The notes: a model not told the origin generated them from the letters alone. 17,372 nt of DNA from JASFEQ01 sp050122535 (GCA_050122535.1 JASFIT010000048.1:1-17372); one strand, 5' to 3'; shown: positions 7,499 to 14,598, counted from the first letter of the stretch. Numbers and translations: made by a program.

Positions 7499-7669
7499 AT
7501 GCCACAGATAATGACAACAAAAGAACTGGCCAAGTATTTGAAGCTGCATGAGATTACCATTTGCAAGTACGCAGCAGAAGGTAAGATACCGGCCATTCGC
7601 ATTGGCAGAGTGTGGCGATTTGACAAAGAGGCCATAGACAAGTGGATTAGCGGCGGGCAGAAGAAGTAA
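7499..7669 (+). CDS. Excisionase/MerR-like helix-turn-helix DNA-binding protein
   Basis: A 56-residue protein that is nearly all one winged-HTH domain of the excisionase-family type (HTH_17). TTKELAKYLKLHEITICKYA supplies the helix-turn-helix, followed by the wing GKIPAIRIGRVWRF and the helix DKEAIDKWI, the family's standard closing. Such proteins bind DNA as small regulators or recombination directionality factors. There is no effector domain and no integrase nearby, so a local regulator is more likely than a phage excisionase. The ATG at 7499 is preferred because GAGGAG at 7487-7492 lies 6 nt upstream. The frame opens earlier, at 7409, but that would put the start inside the promoter. It is followed 12 nt later by the 69-aa gene. 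Confidence 0.85.
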   Translation: MPQIMTTKELAKYLKLHEITICKYAAEGKIPAIRIGRVWRFDKEAIDKWISGGQKK

Positions 7670-7681
7670 GTTACTAACAAC

Positions 7682-7891
7682 ATGAAAAAGGATAGTCAGG
7701 AAATACATCATGCGCTGCATGACAAATCGAGTGCCATGTTAATGCTCGACAACAAGGAACGTAAGCTCTTGAAAGAGATCCTTGCTCTGACCTTGAAATC
7801 CCAAAGCGCAAGGACATGGATTGCTAAAAAGCTTGGGAATGAATACATAAAGATAGGTGAAAAACTGCTCAAGACAATGGGGGGAATCTAG
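7682..7891 (+). CDS. Small helical protein of unknown function
   Basis: A 69-residue charged protein, predicted mostly helical by eye, with a Lys/Leu-rich core (KERKLLKEILALTLKS) and no Cys, signal or membrane segment. I recognise no family. It starts 12 nt after the HTH gene with no real Shine-Dalgarno, so it probably depends on translation of its neighbour and is co-transcribed from the promoter at 7409. Pairing with a minimal DNA-binding protein suggests a partner or target role, which is inference. It converges on the NamZ-like gene across 38 bp with no clear terminator. Confidence 0.6.
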   Translation: MKKDSQEIHHALHDKSSAMLMLDNKERKLLKEILALTLKSQSARTWIAKKLGNEYIKIGEKLLKTMGGI

Positions 7892-7929
7892 AGAGGGTTT
7901 TCACAGCCCGTTTATTTGACTGAAGATAA

Positions 7930-9105
7930 CTAAGAATAGAGAAGGTAGGATTTACGCCATTCGAGAAAATTTTTCAGGTCTTCAACCCATCTTTCCTTGA
8001 TCTCCAAAAGATCTGCACCCTTTTCAATTGCGATTTTAAGAGACGAATCGCCTAGTATCACATCAATCGGCATTTTTTCATACTCGTACTCATAAGGGGG
8101 CTTCCTCCAGGCGAATTGCTCTTTATAAAACTGCAGGATTGCTTTGAGCAGGACAATTGTGGAGAAATAGGGATGATATAGCCGGTGATCTAGGATGTGA
8201 ATCATAAAGCCCCGGCAGATTTCACCTTCCCATTTGTGGAATGCGGGGCGAAACATCACCTCTTGCAAGACACATCCTGCCCACGCTTCAGGGGGTAGGA
8301 TGTGTTTTATCAAGCCAGTATCCAAGAAAGGAGCACCAAAGATCTCAAAAGGGCGGCACGTCCCCCTGCCCTCGGACAAGTTTGTCCCCTCCCATATGAC
8401 CTGACCCGGATAGACCTGAGCTGTTACAGGCAATGGCATATTGGGTGAAGGCATGACCCAATTCAGGCCTGTGTCCTGCCAAATCATATGCCGATTCCAT
8501 CCCCTCATGGGCACGATGTCCAAGTCAGCTGCCATATTGGAGCTCGTGCAAAACATTTTCGCCATTTCGGCCATCGTTAAGCCGTGGCGCATGGGGAGCG
8601 CAAAAGGTCCCACGAAAGAATGAAGTTCGGGTTTCAAGAGATTGCCCTCAACCATCTCGCCACCCAGGGGGTTGGGTCGGTCCAAGACAATGACCTTTTT
8701 CCCCGATTTGGATGCAGCCTTGAGACAGTTCAACAGGGTTGACGCAAAAGTATATACCCTTGTACCCACATCCTGTAGATCGATGATGAGGATGTCTATC
8801 AGATCAAGCATTTCAGGTAACGGCTCTCGGGTCTCTGAGTAGAGACTGAAAAGGGGTATGTCTAAATTTGGGTCATGGGAATGATCGGTCTCAATCATGT
8901 TTTCCTGATCTATCCCCCAGTATCCATGTTGCGGGCCAAAAAGGGCTTTCAACTGACCAGGCAATAGGCCAGAAATGATTTCTTTGGCCGGTTTTAGCTG
9001 ACTGTCTACAGAGGCCTGATTCGAGAGTAAGCCAAGTCTACAACCCTTCAATTTCCTCCAATACGCATCACGAAAAACATCAAGACCCGTAGCAACTCTG
9101 CTCAT
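7930..9105 (-). CDS. NamZ-like exo-beta-N-acetylmuramidase (DUF1343, GH171 family)
   Basis: A 391-residue protein matching DUF1343 over its whole length. Landmarks are GLLSNQASV (25-33), FGPQHGYWG (56-64), DLQDVGTRVYTF (109-120), LDRPNPLGG (141-149), PMRHGLTMAE (171-180), MPSPNMP (218-224) and WEGTNLSEGRGT (238-249). NamZ enzymes release N-acetylmuramic acid from the non-reducing end of peptidoglycan glycans for wall recycling. The family motif usually read as EHG is QHG here (Gln59), which removes a residue proposed as catalytic, although related proteobacterial proteins may share it. No signal peptide is seen, so it may be cytoplasmic. The ATG at 9105 has AGGA 6 nt upstream. A TTG 60 nt earlier would add an atypical leader. 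Confidence 0.86.
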   Translation of the reverse strand: MSRVATGLDVFRDAYWRKLKGCRLGLLSNQASVDSQLKPAKEIISGLLPGQLKALFGPQHGYWGIDQENMIETDHSHDPNLDIPLFSLYSETREPLPEMLDLIDILIIDLQDVGTRVYTFASTLLNCLKAASKSGKKVIVLDRPNPLGGEMVEGNLLKPELHSFVGPFALPMRHGLTMAEMAKMFCTSSNMAADLDIVPMRGWNRHMIWQDTGLNWVMPSPNMPLPVTAQVYPGQVIWEGTNLSEGRGTCRPFEIFGAPFLDTGLIKHILPPEAWAGCVLQEVMFRPAFHKWEGEICRGFMIHILDHRLYHPYFSTIVLLKAILQFYKEQFAWRKPPYEYEYEKMPIDVILGDSSLKIAIEKGADLLEIKERWVEDLKNFLEWRKSYLLYS

Positions 9106-9189
9106 AGGAAATCCTATCCTTGTGAAGTTCCATGAGACCTCTGAAAAACGCCCCCCTTTGCCCAATCTCTGTGTCAGACTCAGATTTTA

Positions 9190-9274
9190 ACCCGCCAAAG
9201 AGCTATGGCGGGTAAGTCCTCGAAATACTTATGGTGTATTCCTGCGGTTAATCCGCCAAAGGGCTATGGCGGAT
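9190..9274. repeat. Two copies of a palindromic repeat with covarying arms
   Basis: Copy 1 (9190-9213) has arms ACCCGCCA/TGGCGGGT. Copy 2 (9251-9274) has arms ATCCGCCA/TGGCGGAT. Both have an 8-nt loop, AAGAGCTA and AAGGGCTA. The second arm position changed from C-G to T-A on both sides, so pairing is kept. Start-to-start spacing is 61 bp. They lie in the 323-bp gap (9106-9428) between the 120-aa gene and the NamZ-like gene, which share orientation. The only other thing seen there is a 10-bp palindrome TTGACGTCAA at 9369-9378. Confidence 0.75.
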
Positions 9275-9428
9275 CAAAATCTTCGCCTTCCTTGACCTTG
9301 AACAAAATTGGACATTTTTCAAAGGTCTCTCCTAGTAACAAGGATCTCATCATATCAAGAAAGGCCAATTGACGTCAAAAAACTTGGGGATATGGAAAAA
9401 AGATAACTTGAAAGGGACTGGTGGGGGG

Positions 9429-9791
9429 CTAGGATTTCTTTTCAGGCCACTCTGCCTCGAATTCTGCTTTACAGTATTCGTAATTGGGGCAGACCAGATG
9501 ATCCCCTTCGGGCTTGCAATCCTCACATTCGCCGAAGCCTATGCCGAAGCAGAATTCCTCATTATCCTTCCGGTACTTCAGCCAGGCCGATCTATCGTCA
9601 AGCTCCTTCAGCCATTTAACGGCCAAATCTTCGGAGATCTGGTCCATCCTGTCAACCAATCGCTCTTTGGCGGATTGCCCAGACAACTTATCCAGTTCCT
9701 CCAACCATCTCTCGGCACGGTGCCCAGCCACTTCACCCATCCGTGCTTTCAATTGCCTTATCGATTCCTCTTTGGGTGATGGGTTCTTCAT
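9429..9791 (-). CDS. Unknown 120-aa protein with internal helical repeat and Cys-rich tail
   Basis: A 120-residue soluble-looking protein that I do not recognise. Residues 17-34 (RMGEVAGHRAERWLEELD) recur as 48-65 (RMDQISEDLAVKWLKELD), sharing R-M, A, W-L and E-L-D positions 31 residues apart, so the N-terminal half is an internal duplication, presumably two helical units. The C-terminal part has five cysteines (81, 89, 92, 101, 107), including CEDC and CPNYEYC, suggesting bound metal (inference). The ATG at 9791 has GGAG about 8 nt upstream. A near-consensus promoter lies 100 bp upstream (9893-9922), so it is probably its own transcription unit, perhaps running into the NamZ-like gene. Confidence 0.75.
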   Translation of the reverse strand: MKNPSPKEESIRQLKARMGEVAGHRAERWLEELDKLSGQSAKERLVDRMDQISEDLAVKWLKELDDRSAWLKYRKDNEEFCFGIGFGECEDCKPEGDHLVCPNYEYCKAEFEAEWPEKKS

Positions 9792-9892
9792 GGTGCTCTC
9801 CTTTCACCCTCGAACCGGCTCTAGCCAATTGCCAGCCCAGGTCTAACTAATCAGTCAGAATAAGAAGACTGGATCCATCTCTTTATGAAAGT

Positions 9893-9922
9893 AATATAGA
9901 TAGCGAAGCGATAGCGTGTCAA
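9893..9922 (-). promoter_or_regulatory. Near-consensus sigma70 promoter with repeat-filled spacer
   Basis: On the reverse strand, TTGACA (9922-9917), an 18-bp spacer and TATATT (9898-9893) give a near-perfect promoter reading toward the 120-aa gene, with a leader of about 95 nt. The spacer is exactly a direct repeat: GATAGCG (plus-strand letters) at 9899-9905 and 9910-9916, 11 bp apart, a natural site for a regulator between the -35 and -10. Confidence 0.6.
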
Positions 9923-10093
9923 GTTCAAGGGCCTCTCAAAATGCTACCTTTGATTATGAAACCGTTATTTGACACCTTAGGCAACGGACAGGATTTGGAG
10001 CGCCTGTTGATAATTTGTATTGGACAGCTATTCCTTATCATGTTATTAGCGTGAGTGAGAAGTGACAAAATGGAATGGTAATTTCATGGGGTG

Positions 10094-10140
10094 TCCTCCT
10101 TTTTGTTTTCGTTGTTTTAAAAGGAGGATTTTGTATATTT
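10094..10140 (+). promoter_or_regulatory. Attenuator-like hairpin upstream of ppiD
   Basis: TCCTCCTTTT (10094-10103) and AAAAGGAGGA (10119-10128) form a perfect 10-bp stem with a 15-nt loop, followed by TTTTGTATATTT. This has the form of an intrinsic terminator or attenuator 35 nt before ppiD, and it also hides a GGAGG. In the rest of the 372-bp gap (9792-10163) I see the reverse-strand promoter and a weak forward candidate, TTGGAC (10020-10025) with TTATTA (10043-10048), but no gene. Confidence 0.45.
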
Positions 10141-10163
10141 ACAATTCCGGGAGGACAAGCTGA

Positions 10164-12065
10164 ATGGTATTGAGCTTAATGAGAAGGCATGCCAAGTCTT
10201 GGCTCATCAAATTCTTGATAGGGATGATTGCAGTGGTCTTCATCTTTTACTTCGGCTACTCCTTCACTTCGAGGAGCGGAGTGAAGATCGCTTATGTGAA
10301 TGGGGAACCCATCAGCGGGATGGAATATCAGAAGACTTATAGGCGACTCCTTGAGGCCCTTCAGCGGGACTATAAGAACGTCTGGAGTGAAAACCTTATC
10401 GAGGTATTTGATCTGAGAAACAGGGCCTTGGAGAACCTTATAGATGGCAAATTGGTCAGCCAGGAGGCCAGGAAGATAGGGTTGGATATCACCGATAAGG
10501 AGATCCAGAAAGAAATCCTTGCCTACCCTGCGTTCCAGTACAAGGGCCGCTTTGATGAGAGCAGGTACAGGGCGCTTTTGAGTCAAAATCGAATGAAGCC
10601 GGAAGATTTTGAAGGGAGTATAGCGCAGGAATTGCTTCAGAGGAAATTGCGACAGTTCTTGATGACCTTTTCGCCGGTGACAGAGCAAGAGGTCTTAGAT
10701 CAGTATACGTTCTCCAAACAGAAAGTGAAAATCAGTTTTGTCCAATTCCTGCCAAAGAATTTTGAAAAATCGGTCGTCCTTGAGCCCAAGTCTATGGAAT
10801 CGTACTTTGAGGAACACAAGGAAACGTACCGCGTGCCAGAGAAAATAAAGATAGCATACATTACCATTGATCCCGATGCATTCAAGGGAGACGTAAGCAT
10901 AACCGATCGACAGGTGGAAGATTACTATGAAGACAACAGAGAGATTTTCAAACAGGAAAAGGAGGTTAGGGCTAGGCATATCTTGTTCAAGTTAGACCGG
11001 AATGCCTCGGTGGAAGAGGAGGAGAAGGTGAGAGAAAAGGCCGCTAGGGTCCTGGAAAAGGCGCGTGGGGGCGATGATTTTGCGAACCTGGCAAAGAAAT
11101 ACTCCGAAGGGCCGACCGCCCCCAAAGGCGGAGACCTTGGTTATTTCTCCAGTGGGCGAATGGCCAAACCCTTTGAGGAGGCCTCCTTCAAGATGAAGAA
11201 AGGGGAGATAAGCGAGCTAGTGAGGACTCGGTTCGGATATCACATCATCAAGGTGGAGGATGTCAAAGAGGCCAGGGCGATGACACTGGAAGAGGTTCAC
11301 GGGGAAATTAAGAAAACACTGACCAATATGGCGAGTACGGACCTGGCCCATGAAAAGGCCTTATCACTCATAGACCAGATGCCCTATGAAGTGGATCTTA
11401 GCCAATATGCTGAAAGACATAAAGTGCCCATAAAGCAGAGTGGGTATTTCTCTTCAAATGAAGACATACCCGATATTGGAGGAGATGATAAACTCCGAAA
11501 ATCCATCTTCTCCTTTGAAACGAACGATGTGAGTGAGGTGCTTGAATTCAAGGGCAAATTTCACATTATCCAGGTCGTTGACAAAAAATCCTCCCATTTG
11601 CCGGAATTGAAAGACGTGAACGAGAGAGTGAAGAAAGATTTCACTTCCCATCTCGCAACCCTAGAGGCAAAGTCGGCGGCAGAAAAATATCTCGCCGAGC
11701 TAACAGGGGGAAAGGATTGGAAGGGATTGGCCAAAGAGCGAAATTTTACCCCAAAAAAGACAGATTTTTTCACCCGTAATGATTACATCCCCAAGATCGG
11801 ATACGCTCCAGATCTCCAAGAAGCAGCCTTTGGCCTCAATGAAAGTAGAAGGTATCCGGACGGGGTTTTCGAAACTGACAAAGGCGTTATTGTCATCAGA
11901 TTTGAGGGGCGAAAAGGCATTGACATGGCAAAGTATGAGGAAGAGAAAGAGAATTATCGCATGTCACTGATGCGTGCAAAAAATCAGGTCATCTATGGAC
12001 ATTGGCTTGAGGATTTGAAAGGGCGGGCAGAAATAGAGATCGTGCACCCTGTGAGCGGTCAGTAA
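10164..12065 (+). CDS. ppiD: PpiD/SurA-like membrane-anchored parvulin peptidyl-prolyl isomerase
   Basis: A 633-residue foldase with PpiD architecture and length (E. coli PpiD is 623). A basic cytoplasmic start is followed by one membrane helix (about 14-33) and a SurA_N-like chaperone domain (about 38-225, beginning KIAYVNGEPIS and including DGKLVSQEA). The parvulin domain (about 267-365) carries RARHILFK, GGDLGYF and RTRFGYHIIKVE. A degenerate second parvulin-like and helical region runs to the end. PpiD sits at the periplasmic face of the inner membrane and helps newly exported proteins fold. The ATG at 10164 has GGGAGG (10149-10154) 9 nt upstream, and the start resembles family N-termini. 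No partner gene is adjacent. Confidence 0.88.
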   Translation: MVLSLMRRHAKSWLIKFLIGMIAVVFIFYFGYSFTSRSGVKIAYVNGEPISGMEYQKTYRRLLEALQRDYKNVWSENLIEVFDLRNRALENLIDGKLVSQEARKIGLDITDKEIQKEILAYPAFQYKGRFDESRYRALLSQNRMKPEDFEGSIAQELLQRKLRQFLMTFSPVTEQEVLDQYTFSKQKVKISFVQFLPKNFEKSVVLEPKSMESYFEEHKETYRVPEKIKIAYITIDPDAFKGDVSITDRQVEDYYEDNREIFKQEKEVRARHILFKLDRNASVEEEEKVREKAARVLEKARGGDDFANLAKKYSEGPTAPKGGDLGYFSSGRMAKPFEEASFKMKKGEISELVRTRFGYHIIKVEDVKEARAMTLEEVHGEIKKTLTNMASTDLAHEKALSLIDQMPYEVDLSQYAERHKVPIKQSGYFSSNEDIPDIGGDDKLRKSIFSFETNDVSEVLEFKGKFHIIQVVDKKSSHLPELKDVNERVKKDFTSHLATLEAKSAAEKYLAELTGGKDWKGLAKERNFTPKKTDFFTRNDYIPKIGYAPDLQEAAFGLNESRRYPDGVFETDKGVIVIRFEGRKGIDMAKYEEEKENYRMSLMRAKNQVIYGHWLEDLKGRAEIEIVHPVSGQ

Positions 12066-12171
12066 CCAGGATACATGAAGCCATGCCTTTATTTTGAAGT
12101 CAAAAACCTGGTGCCCTGGTCCATGTCAGATATTCTTGGCCTTGCCTTTGCCAAAAGAACGACTTTTGAGT

Positions 12172-12402
12172 GATCTAAAGTTAAAAGTGAACTAAATTGA
12201 CCTTCCCGCGAACACCTCGCCGCGCGTAGTCGTTCAGTGGAGTTAGGCAATCAGAACTGGTCTGACAGGCCGGGTTAATGATAAATGGCTATGGCAGGCG
12301 GGGCTGAAGTTGAGGTGCTCGCCTTTGGCAAGGTCTATATTTGAACTGACAATAATCTCATTCACTCTAGGTATTTTAGTCACTTTAGAACACTTTAGGC
12401 AC
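12172..12402. repeat. Possible small repeat element bounded by inverted TTTAG-rich arrays
   Basis: The 369-bp gap 12066-12434 has no gene. Its right part (12363-12401) repeats CACTTTAG-like units at about 10-bp steps (12363, 12373, 12381, 12391). Its left part (12172-12200) contains the reverse complement of the same kind of units (CTAAAG, AAAAGTGAACTAAA). Between them, GGTTAAT (12273-12279) and GGCTATGGC (12287-12295) resemble a decayed copy of the palindromic repeat at 9251. A non-autonomous element or decayed repeat cluster is possible. Confidence 0.35.
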
Positions 12403-12407
12403 GCCCA

Positions 12408-12440
12408 AAGCGGGGTCCTCGGCGCCCCGCTTGTTTACTT
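12408..12440. terminator. Strong intrinsic terminator closing the reverse-strand operon
   Basis: AAGCGGGG (12408-12415) and CCCCGCTT (12425-12432) form a perfect 8-bp stem with a 9-nt loop. It starts 2 nt beyond the stop of the DUF1285-like gene on the reverse strand. The plus-strand side continues GTTTACTTTT, so it can also stop transcripts coming from ppiD. It is probably bidirectional. Confidence 0.65.
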
Positions 12441-12896
12441 TTCCCGGAGCCGATAGTTCTCCCCATTGAGCGGGAGAAAATACATATTGTTTTTTTCCTC
12501 AATGTATTCAGCCAGTTGGTAATAGGCGGGCCGATCAAAGCGGGCGGGAAAGGTTCGATCTTTTACTCTGCAATAGAGGACATGACTATCTCCGATAAAA
12601 AGCGTTTCAGGAGATAGATCCTCCTGGGTATCATCACTCAAAAACAGGATAAACCGAGAATTGTTTTTATCCCCTTGCTTGAATGTGGTGCGGCGGACCA
12701 CGAATGGCGTATCCTCAACCTCCACATAACACCGATCTCCACTCCAATCGATAACATATCGCCCTTGGGAATCAATTTCCATGTGTTGGTAAAAGAGTCG
12801 GATGAACTCCCGGTGGATCATTTCAACGCCCCTATGAAACCATCGCCCCTGTTTGTCGATGTATATTAGACAAGGGGGGATTTCATTTCCTGTCAT
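12435..12896 (-). CDS. DUF1285-like protein
   Basis: A 153-residue cytoplasmic protein resembling DUF1285 along its length: IYIDKQGRWFHRG near the start (11-23), YVEVEDTPFVV (57-67), LFLSDDTQEDLSPETL (84-99), VLYCRVKDRTFPARF (106-120) and RPAYYQLAEYIEE (122-134). The family has structures but no agreed role. The ATG at 12896 is used, with GGA about 9 nt upstream. A TTG at 12920 would add eight residues. It overlaps the end of the 113-aa gene by 14 bp, so translation is probably coupled, and it is the last gene of the operon, stopping 2 nt before the terminator hairpin. Confidence 0.7.
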   Translation of the reverse strand: MTGNEIPPCLIYIDKQGRWFHRGVEMIHREFIRLFYQHMEIDSQGRYVIDWSGDRCYVEVEDTPFVVRRTTFKQGDKNNSRFILFLSDDTQEDLSPETLFIGDSHVLYCRVKDRTFPARFDRPAYYQLAEYIEEKNNMYFLPLNGENYRLREK

Positions 12897-13224
12897 GATG
12901 GGTTTTCCTTTTTCCGCCAAAACGCTTTCTTCCTCTTCGTCCCTGCCTTTTCGGGTTCAGGGGCGGAGGTTCGATATTCCTTTGCTTGAGCCAATCTCGC
13001 GCCTCTTGATGCAAATCCTTCAAGGCTGATCTAACCAATATGGCCTTATGCATCTCAACTTCTGCAAACGCGTCGCTGAGGCCTAGGCAATGGGATAATT
13101 TCCCGGCTTGTGCCGGATGTCTCGCAATATGGGCCTTAAACTGCTTAACATCTCGCCGCCGGAGGAGATGGTTAAGCCTACGGTGAAAACTGGCATGACC
13201 CTGCTCTACATCTCGTTCGTCCAT
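12883..13224 (-). CDS. Unknown basic 113-aa protein
   Basis: A 113-residue, strongly basic protein that I do not recognise. The N-terminal 75 residues look helical, with RRLNHLLRRRDVKQFKAHIA and GLSDAFAEVEMHKAILVRSALKDL. A proline stretch EPPPL (85-89) separates a very basic tail of Lys/Arg/Gly/His, as in nucleic-acid- or ribosome-binding tails (inference). It has no cysteine cluster or signal peptide. It lies 30 bp after the methyltransferase gene and overlaps the DUF1285-like gene by 14 bp. AAGG about 9 nt before ATG 13224 is a modest ribosome site. Confidence 0.65.
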   Translation of the reverse strand: MDERDVEQGHASFHRRLNHLLRRRDVKQFKAHIARHPAQAGKLSHCLGLSDAFAEVEMHKAILVRSALKDLHQEARDWLKQRNIEPPPLNPKRQGRRGRKRFGGKRKTHHDRK

Positions 13225-13254
13225 GCCAAAAGCCTTGTTTTTAAAAAGGGAGTT

Positions 13255-14598
13255 TCACTTGTAAATGCCATACTCCAATGAAAACTCAATCATCGCCTTC
13301 ACATTGGCCGCCTTTGAACCCTGCATACCCGCTCCCGTGGATAAGATGAATCCACCGTCTTTACCTGCAATATCTATTAGTTTCTTGCAATAGGCTTTCA
13401 CCTCATCGGGCGTTCCCGTACACAGTACATCAAGTGGTATGTTGCCAGCGACGCACGACACAAGGCCCACGGTTTCCTTGGCCTTGGCCATGTCCGTACG
13501 ATCGAACCACCAGAGGGTTTTTCCCTTGGGGATATCGGCAATGACTTCAAGGCGTTGATTGTAGCCCCCTTCGGCAAACAGCTGAGGCACAATACCTTCA
13601 TCAATGAGCCCGATAATGAGCTTCCTGAGGGTAGGCCAGTAGAAGGTCTGAAACTGCTCGTCGGACATGAACCCGTCCGCTCCCTTATGAAGGGGTATAA
13701 AGGGCATAATGTGCCCATTGGCCTTACACGAGCCCACGCCTAATTTTATCATAAAGGGCGTTATTCGCTCACAGGCCTCCTTCAGTTCTTCTGGGTACCT
13801 GAACATATCTAACATAACACCCCGGGTACCCCTGAGGCTGTCGCCTATCACATCAAATGGTGCCTTCGTAAATCCACCCGAGAAAGATGGATACCCATTT
13901 CCCATGATCGACGCATTCAATCGGCCGACGGCTTCAGCCCACTTGAGCGTCTCTTCACCTGCATGCATCAGGCTCTTCAATGCAGACTGCATCTCAGTAG
14001 TTCCGAAGGGCCTGACTGCAGGCGGCACGAGGGGGATTTCGTGGACAGGTGGAAGAAGGGGTATTTTTTGGAACGATTTTAGCTCCCCAAAGATGCGAGG
14101 AAAATAAACATTCATGAAAAAACCGGTCGGGTCATCAATGAGGTCCTGGTACTCTTCGGCTTTCATGTATTCGCCTTCCACGAACTGATATTCCCGTTCT
14201 TTGGGGAGACCATGCCCTGGCCATTGATAGAGTTTGAAATCCAAGACGTCCAAAACTCGACCCGGGACAATACTTGTGGGAGGGTTGTAACCATCGGGTG
14301 TGAAATCGTGGCAGTATTTTTCCCAGGCCTGTGATAGGACGCCATAATCGTACATGGCGTCATACATGGTTGAACCGGCGTACTCGATGGGGAAAAACCC
14401 TGCTGAAGGGCATATGGGTACCCGCTGAGGTGGCTTCTTCAACTGAATGGCATCCTTTAGAAGAGTGACCCTGTCCCTGTAATCTCGCTCTGCCTCTGGG
14501 CTGGCAAATGGAATGCCTTTCCCAGAAAGCCAGGTTTCAAACTGCATCTCCTGTCTTTCTTCCGCGTCCTCAGCCACCGCTAACCATCTCTGCTTCAT
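13255..14598 (-). CDS. Uroporphyrinogen decarboxylase-like corrinoid methyltransferase
   Basis: A 447-residue protein of the UroD/MtaA superfamily. A long N-terminal extension (1-60) leads into PICPSAGFFPIEYAGS. The barrel has GDSLRGTRGVMLDMFRYPEEL (253-273), FIPLHKGADGFMS (300-312), FYWPTLRKLIIGLIDEG (319-335), FAEGGYNQ (341-348) and GTPDEVKAYC (395-404). Next to a corrinoid protein it should move a methyl group to or from the cobamide rather than make haem. Known MtaA/MtbA enzymes bind zinc through His-X-Cys plus a later Cys. Here the pair reads His304-Lys-Gly306, so that site is changed, with Cys393 or Glu343 as possible substitutes. The ATG at 14598 follows GGGGGCGG by 6 nt and begins 1 nt after the corrinoid gene's stop. 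An upstream in-frame start at 14694 would overlap that gene by 95 bp. Confidence 0.85.
   Translation of the reverse strand: MKQRWLAVAEDAEERQEMQFETWLSGKGIPFASPEAERDYRDRVTLLKDAIQLKKPPQRVPICPSAGFFPIEYAGSTMYDAMYDYGVLSQAWEKYCHDFTPDGYNPPTSIVPGRVLDVLDFKLYQWPGHGLPKEREYQFVEGEYMKAEEYQDLIDDPTGFFMNVYFPRIFGELKSFQKIPLLPPVHEIPLVPPAVRPFGTTEMQSALKSLMHAGEETLKWAEAVGRLNASIMGNGYPSFSGGFTKAPFDVIGDSLRGTRGVMLDMFRYPEELKEACERITPFMIKLGVGSCKANGHIMPFIPLHKGADGFMSDEQFQTFYWPTLRKLIIGLIDEGIVPQLFAEGGYNQRLEVIADIPKGKTLWWFDRTDMAKAKETVGLVSCVAGNIPLDVLCTGTPDEVKAYCKKLIDIAGKDGGFILSTGAGMQGSKAANVKAMIEFSLEYGIYK

Noticed and set aside
9106..9165. TTG-initiated 20-residue extension of the NamZ-like protein
   Set aside because: It does not look like a signal peptide, and ATG 9105 has its own AGGA and matches the family N-terminus.
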